A stretch of DNA of 64,000 bases, from positions 32,405 to 96,404 of the forward strand of contig JAUXAL010000002.1 in NCBI GenBank assembly GCA_030619925.1. The letters are read 5' to 3'. The DNA comes from Phycisphaerae bacterium. Lineage in GTDB: Bacteria > Planctomycetota > Phycisphaerae > Sedimentisphaerales > Anaerobacaceae. The position numbers and the translations under genes were made by a program. Positions 16,579-25,127 of the stretch are shown in pieces (position 1 is the stretch's first letter; every line of letters begins with the position of its first letter). A model generated the notes under the pieces. It did no database searches and was not told the DNA's origin. It saw only the letters and a list, made by a program, of their open reading frames with translations.

Positions 16579-19071
16579 TCACATCGGTCTTTCGAGAAGG
16601 TTGGTAGTCATCATTTCTCCTGTTCGAAGTTTGATTCTCAAAGTCCTTATCTCAAAGCCTCCCAGGGCAACCGGTATTTTTCTATTCATAAAAGGCAAAG
16701 ACAGCACGGTTGTTCTGCTCTTGCCTGTAGGCTCAAAGAGCCTGATAATTAGGTCGTTGTTGCTTTGGGCACGTTTGATGGCGGTAATCTGAATTACGTC
16801 ATCACTCAAAACTGCTAAACGATTTGGCTTCTTACCTTTTCCCGAAGGAAAGAACGGCACAACGAAGGGCTTTTCGTTTTTCACCAAAGCCTCGCGGTCA
16901 ATTCTCTCAAGTCTTTCTCTGACTCTACCGCCATTAAACCAGAACCTGAACAAGCTTTGGCCCTGCTCCATTCTCGGCAGAAAGCGGTCCTGAGATATAT
17001 TTGGCCACTGGTCTGAGGCATAAGCAGCAGACCGAAGCAGCGTCAATCGCAGGCCGTCCTTAGAAAAATCTGACCCGTATATGCTGTCGTTTATGCAGGT
17101 TAAAGCAAAATCCCGCTTTTGGGATATGACAGCAATCCACTTCTGTGCTACTGCTTCATCACCGTTACAAGGAAATTCACCGACGCCATACGCCACCTGA
17201 CCGATATATTTATTATCGTCGCCGATAGTCGGAACTGAGAGTTTGAGCATTCGCGTTTTCTCGTTCCAGTAAACTCGTGTCTGGACCTCAATTTCCGTCC
17301 CGAATTTCGGCAGCTTGTAATGTTGACAAATAGACGACTGTCCGTATGCGAGAACCGCTTCAATGATACTTCTTACCGGGCCGTCTTCAATTACGCGGAC
17401 AGAATCAAGTTTCATTCCAGGCCCATCCAAAGGCAGACCGGAAAATTTCGAACCTTGCTGTCTGTCCATAAGCTTGAATCTACCCGCGACATCTCTGAAT
17501 TTCTTTTCCTCTTTCGCCCAGGAATCTTCAATGTCCCCGATTACAATCGGCTCGAAAGCTTTTTTCCCGATACAATCACGGCCGCGCACTTTGTACCTGT
17601 CAACAAAGCCTGTCCTCGTATTGACAACGACTTCAAGGTCTTTAGTTTTGAAAACAATCTTGCCCTTTTTTGCTCTTAGAGCAGAGACAGGCTTCTTGCC
17701 GGTAACTTCGGGTTGACAGTCAAATCTGTTCATTTGGCTCGGTTCAAGCTCAGCTACAAAAGCCACGCCCTTACGCCAATCGACAGGAAGATTGCTGGCT
17801 TCCTGCTCCACCTGGGAAGGTATGAGCCTGTTCTTGTGGAAGACCTTCACATCGGTAAACTTGGCCGATATGTCCGCAAGGTTGAACTCACACTCAAGGA
17901 GCGTCTTTACTCTGAAAGGATGGGGGTTATAAACCAAAACAGGGATTTTGCCTTTTTGAGCTCTCTGTTGCCCACTGGCCAACGCAAAGAAGGCCCGAGT
18001 TTTTTCTCTGGCAGCTATCTCGAGACCATGGTCAAGCATTCTTAAAGAAGTTTCTTCAACAGCTTCAATAGAAGAACCCGGCAGAATGTCGTGGAACTGG
18101 CTTGTCATAAGGTCACAAAGCGCCTCATGGATTTGTTCGTAAGGATAATTCATCAATCCCTGAACGGCTGCTGCTGAGGCCATTTTCTCCAAGCTGTAAA
18201 TCTCATTTTCGAGCTGCCGATGTTTTTGTTTGATGCGAATATGTGATGTGTAACAGCCCACCGCCCAGGGATTAATATCTTTACTGTGCCTGGGCAGCTC
18301 GTTTCTGAGGCGCTTCAGCTGCTTAAAGTAAGCTTCAGGCGTGGAGTGACATATATTATAGTCTTGTGTGCGGGCGATAAGCTTGTTAACATTGCGCAGG
18401 TCTATTTTCGACGGACCGCCGCCGTGATTGCCGACACCCCACAAGACCATGCCAAGTTCTTTATCGTTGTTACTCTCAAGCCATTTTTCGATTTTTTCCC
18501 GTGCTTTACCGGCTCTAGAGATGTAGGGAAACTCAAAACGATGAGCAGATATTTCCGAGCCGTCATAGCCGACCCAGGTGAAATTGTCCGAAGGCAAAGA
18601 ACAATTCCTGGGCTCCGGTCGGCCGAACAGGTACGAGTCGTACCCTGACTTCACAAGTATTTGCACAAGCCCGCGGGTGTGTCCGAAGGAGTCGAAATTT
18701 ATTGCCGTTGTAGGTGTGACATTGAAATATTTCTTAAAATAAGCCCTGCCCAACAGAATCTGGCGAACAAAGGATTCGCCGCTGGGCATATTGCAGTCTG
18801 GCTGAAGATACCAGCCGCCCATAATATGCCACCTACCGGCCTTGACTAACTTTTGAATCCGCTTAAAAAGCTCCGGCTCATATTTCTGCACCCATTTATA
18901 GAGGATTACTTCATTGTGGTTAAAAACAAATGCCTCTTCGCTGTGGCAAAGTTCGGCTGCCGTGCGAAACGTTGATAGCGCCTCAGCCGCTCCTTCCTGC
19001 CATTCCCAAAGCCAGGCAGGGTCGATGTGGGCATTACAAATAAGATGCAGGGTTTTATTCTTCCCGGACAT
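16579..19071 (-). CDS. GH38-family alpha-mannosidase, canonical active site
   Basis: 830 residues. The N-terminal catalytic domain has the GH38 zinc and nucleophile residues: His15 and Asp17 in NAHIDPAW, Asp127 in INFDSFGHTRG (nucleophile and zinc ligand), and a later GNHGGGPSKID with a candidate zinc His. The middle and C-terminal beta domains follow (VLVYNPHPFRVKTLLECEF). The enzyme cleaves terminal alpha-mannose residues. No signal peptide is visible, so it probably acts in the cytoplasm on imported oligosaccharides. It is the last gene of a minus-strand series; the gap to the previous gene is 121 bases and its ribosome binding site is weak. Confidence 0.93.
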   Translation of the reverse strand: MSGKNKTLHLICNAHIDPAWLWEWQEGAAEALSTFRTAAELCHSEEAFVFNHNEVILYKWVQKYEPELFKRIQKLVKAGRWHIMGGWYLQPDCNMPSGESFVRQILLGRAYFKKYFNVTPTTAINFDSFGHTRGLVQILVKSGYDSYLFGRPEPRNCSLPSDNFTWVGYDGSEISAHRFEFPYISRAGKAREKIEKWLESNNDKELGMVLWGVGNHGGGPSKIDLRNVNKLIARTQDYNICHSTPEAYFKQLKRLRNELPRHSKDINPWAVGCYTSHIRIKQKHRQLENEIYSLEKMASAAAVQGLMNYPYEQIHEALCDLMTSQFHDILPGSSIEAVEETSLRMLDHGLEIAAREKTRAFFALASGQQRAQKGKIPVLVYNPHPFRVKTLLECEFNLADISAKFTDVKVFHKNRLIPSQVEQEASNLPVDWRKGVAFVAELEPSQMNRFDCQPEVTGKKPVSALRAKKGKIVFKTKDLEVVVNTRTGFVDRYKVRGRDCIGKKAFEPIVIGDIEDSWAKEEKKFRDVAGRFKLMDRQQGSKFSGLPLDGPGMKLDSVRVIEDGPVRSIIEAVLAYGQSSICQHYKLPKFGTEIEVQTRVYWNEKTRMLKLSVPTIGDDNKYIGQVAYGVGEFPCNGDEAVAQKWIAVISQKRDFALTCINDSIYGSDFSKDGLRLTLLRSAAYASDQWPNISQDRFLPRMEQGQSLFRFWFNGGRVRERLERIDREALVKNEKPFVVPFFPSGKGKKPNRLAVLSDDVIQITAIKRAQSNNDLIIRLFEPTGKSRTTVLSLPFMNRKIPVALGGFEIRTLRIKLRTGEMMTTNLLERPM

Positions 19072-19192
19072 AGTTGGCGCAATCTACAGTAAAGAAGTGG
19101 AAAAATCAAGAGATTAGCGCCCTGTTACGGTTCGGCCGGTGTCCGTGAAGCGACATATTTGTCGGCAGATATGAATTTTACACCCTACGCGG

Positions 19193-20533
19193 TCATTTTC
19201 TATCAGGCTGTTTTTCTGTAACGGGAATATCACCTCTAATAAGCTTACCGCCCTGGCCAACCAGCCAGAGATAGTGGTCACTTGGCAAGCCTTCGTAGGT
19301 AAGGAACTTTGATTGGCCCACGGGTGGGTTATTCGTACATTTGTAAATCGCGGTTGCCTCATCGGCCTCGTCAAACATAGCAACATAAACCATTTTGGCG
19401 CCTACGCTTTTGGCGGCGAGAAATTGTTTCCAGAAGAAATCACCTTTTAGTCTTGGAATTTGATTGAATGACCGACCGTACATATTGTACCAGCTGAAAC
19501 CAGGAAATATAACGGGGAGATAATCAAGTTTGTTTTCATTACACCATTTAATGTCCTCAGACCACATCGGTCTTGAAAGGTTGTAAGTGTCATCGACCGT
19601 TCTTATCCTGCCGATCGTCCATGGGCTTATAATATCAGCCATTTTCATAACACGTTTCAGGTTTTTATCTTCGAGAGCATCATTTATCCCCTGACGCCAA
19701 TAGGTGGGAATGCCAAGCATGACAGTAAAAGGGCCATATTTTTTATCTGTCTTAAGGAACTTGATAAGTCTTGCGCAATCCAGCGAGTCATATTGACGCT
19801 TATTAAAACCTACTCCCCATATAGCAATAACAGGTTTTCCATTGTGATGGAGGTACGCAGGGTCTTTTGCGAGTCCCATTTTATCTACGAGCAATTTGAT
19901 ATCTTCTATCACGTGGTCTATCTGCTCAGCAGTGGTTCCGGTAAGGTCATACATCAAAACATAAGTTCGCCCATGTTTGTTAGCGGCGGCTCTGCAGTTA
20001 GTCAGTACGATATTAACGTTATTAAACTCAAAGGGCTTGAAGGTCTGGGCGGCGAATCTCTGGACGAAGGCGCCATCGATGCCGTATTCTTTCATCCATT
20101 TAAAGTGCAGGTCGGCTACGCCTGGAGTCATAGCGCTATAGACGTAAGCGGCACTTCCGTCAGCGTGTTTGAAAGATGTTACGAACTTATCTTCATCATT
20201 ATATTCATCCATTTCGGGCCAAATATCGATAGAGCAAACACCTGGTTCGAATTTGTCGGCTGGGGCGGCAAATGGTTTACCCCAGTGGAACCATCCCATA
20301 CCGGAGCCATCTCCAGGGCAAGTGAACCAGCCCTGATAACCACACATGACCTTTCCGTGAAGAGTTGAGGTATCAACTCCCGGATTAGACCGGCCGGTGA
20401 AAGGGTGCATGGTTCTTTCAATGACCTGGTCGTAAGTAAGATCAAATTTCTCTATCTTATTATCAGCCACAGAAACACAACCAACAAAAAAAACGAGACC
20501 TGTGAGTAGAACTTTAGAAATTGAATTTTTCAT
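19193..20533 (-). CDS. GH71/GH99-like glycoside hydrolase lipoprotein
   Basis: 446 residues starting MKNSISKVLLTGLVFFVGC; the Cys at 19 fits a lipobox. The fold-level pattern KVMCGYQGWFTCPGDGSGMGW, then MKEYGIDGAFVQRF, KPVIAIWGVGF and, near the end, VAMFDEADEATAIYK, matches the GH99/GH71-like group (endo-alpha-mannosidase relatives; some members are annotated as xylosidase/arabinosidase). Acidic residues in the MFDEADE segment are in the place where this clan carries functional carboxylates. ATG 20533 has AAGGAAGG upstream; the frame is open to 20701 but that part overlaps the HAD gene. Between GH38, HAD and sulfatase genes, a role in alpha-mannan trimming at the cell envelope is likely but inferred. 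Confidence 0.78.
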   Translation of the reverse strand: MKNSISKVLLTGLVFFVGCVSVADNKIEKFDLTYDQVIERTMHPFTGRSNPGVDTSTLHGKVMCGYQGWFTCPGDGSGMGWFHWGKPFAAPADKFEPGVCSIDIWPEMDEYNDEDKFVTSFKHADGSAAYVYSAMTPGVADLHFKWMKEYGIDGAFVQRFAAQTFKPFEFNNVNIVLTNCRAAANKHGRTYVLMYDLTGTTAEQIDHVIEDIKLLVDKMGLAKDPAYLHHNGKPVIAIWGVGFNKRQYDSLDCARLIKFLKTDKKYGPFTVMLGIPTYWRQGINDALEDKNLKRVMKMADIISPWTIGRIRTVDDTYNLSRPMWSEDIKWCNENKLDYLPVIFPGFSWYNMYGRSFNQIPRLKGDFFWKQFLAAKSVGAKMVYVAMFDEADEATAIYKCTNNPPVGQSKFLTYEGLPSDHYLWLVGQGGKLIRGDIPVTEKQPDRK

Positions 20534-20549
20534 TGTATCCTTCCTTTGC

Positions 20550-21554
20550 TCAGAAAAGAATCTTAAGAACTTCTTCAAAGTTATTGCAGAAATGGTTACA
20601 GAGACCCAGGGCCCCACCCTCGATAATGTTGCCATCTTTGATGCCAATCGCAGCAAATCCAGCAAGCCTGATAGAAGCGATACCCGCACTGCTGTCTTCA
20701 ATGCCTATAACATGATGCCTCCATTCAAAATCAAGGCCCAGTCCAACCCGGCAGACCTCGGCATACAACCATGGATGTGGTTTAGGTGAGAGTTCCCCTA
20801 ATGTTCCACAATGGCCTTGCCGAAGAGGGAAGCCGGCAGTGATGATCGCATCATAGAAGTCTTCAGGTTTGCCCAGGTCCAGAGTCTGGAAAGCCGAGAG
20901 AATTTCGGGATATGCTTTTTCATACAAACCGGAAGTGACAAGTCCGATCTTTAGACCTTTTTCTTTTAGTTCGAGAAGGAACTCTTTTATTCCCGGCGAG
21001 GGTACAAAAGCGTTTCTCCTCCCCTTGCCATCCATGATAGCCTGCATTTCTCTGTGAGTGTGCTCAAAGTAGAACTTTCTTGCCTCTTCGACCGTTTTGT
21101 CGGGACAGTATTTTTTTATACAGTGTTTTAAGTGCTCTGAGACGCTATGTCCCGATACGAACGGTAGGTCGGCGTCTTCGAGTTCGAACGAGGGATTGTC
21201 GAGTAATGAGGCGGTGGTCTGTTGTATTATCCATATCCAGAATTCCTCGCTTCTAACTGTTGTGCCATCGAGGTCCATCAGCACCGCTTTTAGAGGCTTT
21301 TGGATTCTAACATCATGAACCGGGTAATATGCGGGATACCCCATAGAGCTTTTAACATAAGCGAGGGTCTTGTCTTCAAAGACAATGAATTCGACCTTTT
21401 TATCGCCTGTTGCAAGTATCCGGACAACTCCATTTTCACCAGTTTTATAAAAACCATCACTGCAATTATCAATTTTGATAAAACCTGAGTTTTCTTTGAT
21501 CTGGCCAAGGCCAGGTATAGAACTACCCTCAAATGTTTCAGCGGTGCTGCTCAT
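20550..21554 (-). CDS. HAD-superfamily hydrolase (beta-phosphoglucomutase-like) with N-terminal extension
   Basis: 334 residues. The HAD core begins at about 88: motif I LMDLDGTTV (Asp94, Asp96), a helical cap domain, motif II LVTSGL, motif III Lys in SPKPHPW, motif IV IGIEDSSAGI. This order fits beta-phosphoglucomutase or sugar-phosphate phosphatases. About 85 residues precede the core (GENGVVRILATGDKKVEFIV), which is unusual and of unknown function. Its start is 47 bases after the sulfatase stop and its stop is 16 bases before the GH71/99-like gene, so the genes are probably co-transcribed. A likely job is processing a phosphorylated sugar released by the cluster; substrate not determinable. 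Confidence 0.82.
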   Translation of the reverse strand: MSSTAETFEGSSIPGLGQIKENSGFIKIDNCSDGFYKTGENGVVRILATGDKKVEFIVFEDKTLAYVKSSMGYPAYYPVHDVRIQKPLKAVLMDLDGTTVRSEEFWIWIIQQTTASLLDNPSFELEDADLPFVSGHSVSEHLKHCIKKYCPDKTVEEARKFYFEHTHREMQAIMDGKGRRNAFVPSPGIKEFLLELKEKGLKIGLVTSGLYEKAYPEILSAFQTLDLGKPEDFYDAIITAGFPLRQGHCGTLGELSPKPHPWLYAEVCRVGLGLDFEWRHHVIGIEDSSAGIASIRLAGFAAIGIKDGNIIEGGALGLCNHFCNNFEEVLKILF

Positions 21555-21601
21555 TGTTCAAAGAATTCCGTAATAATTTTTTCCCAGTCGCATTTACAAA
21601 A

Positions 21602-23035
21602 TCATTCAAATTTGTTCATGCCATTTTTCAAAATGTCACTCATTTCGGCGCAGACATCAGCAAATTCAGGCAGTTCAGCAAGGTTGCGATATTCTCCGGG
21701 ATCGCTTTCGTGGTCATAGAGTTCTCTTGCTACGAGCTTGCCATCATCCCACTCGATGTACCGCCAGCGTTTTGTACGAATACTCATACCATTTAGGTTG
21801 CCGCGTCTTCTAACCTGAGTGAAAGCAGCTTTCTTCCATCTTTGCTCAGGCTTACTCAGTAGAGGCCTGAAACTGATACCTTCCAGGTTATCAGGAACTT
21901 TCAGGCCACAAAGGTCTGCGAAAGTCGGGTAGAGGTCAACCAGCTCAACAAATTTATCGCATACAGAATTAGGTTTAGTTTCACCTTCTACTACGGCGAT
22001 CATTGGTACCCTTGTGGAATCTTCAAATAATACATTCTTATTCCACCAGTGGTGTTCACCAAGATTGTAACCATGGTCTCCAACAAACAAGACTATGGTA
22101 TCTTGCCATAGTTTTTGTCTGTCTAACTCATCAAGTACCCGGCCTACCTGTGCATCCATGAAGGACACACAAGCATAGTATGCTCTTAAGTATTCCCGTT
22201 TATCCTGTAGAGTAAATTTGTCAAAGGATCTCTTCCATGCACTTGCGATCGTATATTCGGCCTCAGGAGTTCTGTTTTCCGGAACCACAGGCGGCATCAG
22301 TTCGTTCAGTGGATACAGATCAAAATATTTCTTCGGAGCATCAAATGGATCATGAGGCTTGGCAAATCCTAATGCTACAAAGAAGGGTTTATCTCTGTTT
22401 TCTCTCATAACCTCTATCGCTTTTGTTGCTAACAATCCGTCCTGATGGTCTTCGTCGGCACCCTCAGCGGCAAGCCAGCTACACCATTTAACTTCTCCTC
22501 CGGTCATATTTCTTCCTTCGCCTGTTGTGCCGATAGGTTTTGTTCCCATATCAAAAGTTTCGCTCCACGCCTCAACATCATCGTGTTTGTTTATGCCATG
22601 GAATACCTTGTTCAGGCGTGCCGTGTAATATCCATTTTCTTTGAATAATTTTGGTAGAGTTGTGCATCCTGACAGGTTTGTTGACCATGGCATAACATTG
22701 TCATAAATGCCTATTGTATCAACTCTTAATCCGGTCATAAAGGAAGACCTGCTTGGGTTACATACAGGGTACTGGCAGTAAGCACGGTCAAATCTTAGAC
22801 CTTTACGGGCCAGCCTGTCGATATTAGGAGTTTTGACGAGCGGATTTCCATAACAGCATAATACATTTTTCAGGTCTTCGACGATAATAAATAAGACATT
22901 CTTCCTTTTGCTATTACCGGCTAAGGAATTCCTGGATAGTGCAGGTTTTGTCTGAGTCATAGCAGTTGCCGAATAATTGCCGGCAACAATTCCTCCAAGC
23001 GACCATTTAACAAAATCTCGTCTGTTTGCCTTCAT
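21602..23035 (-). CDS. Type I sulfatase, iduronate-2-sulfatase-like, Tat-exported
   Basis: 477 residues. Signal-like N-terminus MKANRRDFVKWSLGGIV with RRDF; metal-binding segment LFIIVEDLKNVLCCYGNP; active site C92-N-P-S-R96 with SSFMTG following; later HDPFDAPKKYFDLYP and VLFVGDHGYNLGEHHWWNKN. The V-E-D-L and GEHHWW segments are typical of iduronate-2-sulfatase-like (S1) enzymes, but the actual substrate is unknown. The symporter stop codon (23037-23039) is one base upstream of this ATG, so translational coupling is likely. A formylglycine-generating enzyme must be supplied from elsewhere in the genome. Confidence 0.92.
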   Translation of the reverse strand: MKANRRDFVKWSLGGIVAGNYSATAMTQTKPALSRNSLAGNSKRKNVLFIIVEDLKNVLCCYGNPLVKTPNIDRLARKGLRFDRAYCQYPVCNPSRSSFMTGLRVDTIGIYDNVMPWSTNLSGCTTLPKLFKENGYYTARLNKVFHGINKHDDVEAWSETFDMGTKPIGTTGEGRNMTGGEVKWCSWLAAEGADEDHQDGLLATKAIEVMRENRDKPFFVALGFAKPHDPFDAPKKYFDLYPLNELMPPVVPENRTPEAEYTIASAWKRSFDKFTLQDKREYLRAYYACVSFMDAQVGRVLDELDRQKLWQDTIVLFVGDHGYNLGEHHWWNKNVLFEDSTRVPMIAVVEGETKPNSVCDKFVELVDLYPTFADLCGLKVPDNLEGISFRPLLSKPEQRWKKAAFTQVRRRGNLNGMSIRTKRWRYIEWDDGKLVARELYDHESDPGEYRNLAELPEFADVCAEMSDILKNGMNKFE

Positions 23036-23036
23036 T

Positions 23037-25079
23037 TTATCGCCCTTGAAAAATTATAGTTTTCTCATATTCTTCTTCGTAGTTTGTCTCCGGTAATTGT
23101 TTATACCAGAACAGATACAGCCCGATCAGGCTGATAATAAAGATCGGTAGCGTGACAAAGAACGCGTGCCATGAACGAATGATAAGCTGCATAGGCAGCA
23201 AAAAGAGCGTCACCTGCCACACGATCGCAAATGGCAGCGAGAGCACATCGTAGAAATGCTCCTTCTTCATTCTTTGCTGCACGTCCTCGGGTAGGCAATC
23301 CTTCAAAGGTTTCCACCACCCGAACGGGCGCGTGGTCTGATAGAAGTGCTCCAGCACCTTCCTGTCAGTAGGCTTGGTGACATATGTCCCAAAGATAGAG
23401 CCAGCAAAGCCAATTGTCATCGTAAGGAGGAATTGCCCCCTTGGATCGACAAGGAACCAGACAAGATCGATACCCGCGAACATATATTGCGCATCTTCCG
23501 GAAGATTGCCAGTTACGATCCTGATCAGGACGGCTCCGATCATTCCGATTGCGGTTCCTATCGCGAAGGCTCCGCCGTTGAATCGCCACCAGTAAAATCT
23601 AAGAGTCATGCCGACAACGAGTCCCCCGCCGAGCGCCATGATGAACCAGTCCCATATCTCGTTAATGCTTTTAACGCTGTAGCCGAACAAAAAGCCCGTG
23701 CCCACGAGAGCAAAGATAAATATCCATGTTGCGTAGATCAGTTCCTTGTTGGTTGCTTTTGGCCTGATGTATCTTTGATAGATGTCACGTGTGAAGTAGC
23801 CTGCGGTCATGTTTACTATGAAGTCGAAAGTCGACATGGAGGCGGCGATCAATGCTACCAGTATTAGACCTCTGCATCCTGCGGGGATGTTGAAGAGGAT
23901 AACCGCGGGGAGAATTCTTTCGGGGTTTACCGTTCCTTCGAAGCTGACCAGGTGCAGTTTATTCTGCCAATCGTCCTGCAGTATTGCTTTTAGGCCATCC
24001 ACGAGTTGGGGAGAATAATTTTCCGGGTTTAGTGTTATCCCGGCGGTGATATCGGCCCAGCGGCTTTGTTCGATATCTGGGAAATGGGTTTTTATAAGTT
24101 CCGCCGCCTGGGTCAGTACGCTTTGGTCGGGGAAAATATCTTTAACCAGAAATAAGCCAAGGATCGCAAACGCCATCATCATGGGCCAGCGGAACATCAT
24201 CAGCCAGGTCCACAGGAATGTGAGCGTGCCGCATTCACGGTCGTTTTTTGCGCCGAAATATTTCGGCTCGCCACCTGAACCCATCCCGAAAAAGATGTTC
24301 CTCATCAGATAGAACATCGCGAAGATCATCAGGTGCCTGTACATCTCGTAGCCCTTGGGCATCTGGGTTTCCCAGCTTAGCTTCGATGTGATCCATCCCG
24401 AGTTGCCCGTTACTTCCTGGGACAGTGCGACAAGTTCCTCGGAGCTGCCCAGTTTAAGTATCGCCATCGTGGTTATACCGATGACCGCGCCCAGGATGAT
24501 AAGCGACTGGAAGAGGTCGGTGTAAACGACGCCGTAGAAACCTGAGATAACGGTGTATAGTGTCGCGACGCCGATCATGATCAGCGAGCACTGCAGGGGC
24601 GTAAACGGAAAGAACATCGAAAGGAACAAACCCACACCTTTTACCAGGTATGCCAGCATGCCGAGCGTTGATACAATGCCTGCTATCGCGCCGACCGTTC
24701 TAGCGAATTGCCCGCCGAAGCCGTCACCGAAGCGGTAAACCATCCATTCGGCGTTGGTGATGCACCTGCTTCTTCGGTGCCACTTACCTGACCATAGCAG
24801 CATCACGGTAAGTATCAGGACGGCCCCTCCTCTAAACTCAATAAACAATCCTCTTGGGCCAAGCATGTAAAGGAAGGAAACTATGATCATTGTCCCTGTG
24901 ATATCGAGGAACTGAGCCATTCCCGTTATGCCGAGAGCCCACCATGGAAGTTTGCGTCCACCAAGAAAATAATCTTCAAGGCTTTCAGATGCTTTCTTTC
25001 TAAGATACAAACCCAGACCAACCAGAAATCCAAAATAAACAAGAATTACTGTATAGTCGATAGTGTTGAGACCGCCCAT
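23037..25079 (-). CDS. Sodium:solute symporter (SSF family)
   Basis: 680 residues, strongly hydrophobic with many transmembrane helices. The N-terminus TIDYTVILVYFGFLVGLGLY and the segment DYFLGGRKLPWWALGITGMA are the SSF family signature; GFYGVVYTDLFQSLIILGAV is also typical. SSF proteins import sugars, sugar acids or other solutes with sodium. ATG 25079 has AAGGAG five bases upstream; the TTG just before it is too close to that site. In this cluster it is the only visible importer and probably brings in products of extracellular desulfation and cleavage. Compared with usual members (about 500-550 residues) it is long, with extra helices at the C-terminus. Confidence 0.9.
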   Translation of the reverse strand: MGGLNTIDYTVILVYFGFLVGLGLYLRKKASESLEDYFLGGRKLPWWALGITGMAQFLDITGTMIIVSFLYMLGPRGLFIEFRGGAVLILTVMLLWSGKWHRRSRCITNAEWMVYRFGDGFGGQFARTVGAIAGIVSTLGMLAYLVKGVGLFLSMFFPFTPLQCSLIMIGVATLYTVISGFYGVVYTDLFQSLIILGAVIGITTMAILKLGSSEELVALSQEVTGNSGWITSKLSWETQMPKGYEMYRHLMIFAMFYLMRNIFFGMGSGGEPKYFGAKNDRECGTLTFLWTWLMMFRWPMMMAFAILGLFLVKDIFPDQSVLTQAAELIKTHFPDIEQSRWADITAGITLNPENYSPQLVDGLKAILQDDWQNKLHLVSFEGTVNPERILPAVILFNIPAGCRGLILVALIAASMSTFDFIVNMTAGYFTRDIYQRYIRPKATNKELIYATWIFIFALVGTGFLFGYSVKSINEIWDWFIMALGGGLVVGMTLRFYWWRFNGGAFAIGTAIGMIGAVLIRIVTGNLPEDAQYMFAGIDLVWFLVDPRGQFLLTMTIGFAGSIFGTYVTKPTDRKVLEHFYQTTRPFGWWKPLKDCLPEDVQQRMKKEHFYDVLSLPFAIVWQVTLFLLPMQLIIRSWHAFFVTLPIFIISLIGLYLFWYKQLPETNYEEEYEKTIIFQGR

Positions 25080-25127
25080 CAATTCTCCTTAATTTATGAA
25101 TAATCCTGATTAGCCGATTTTAACGTC

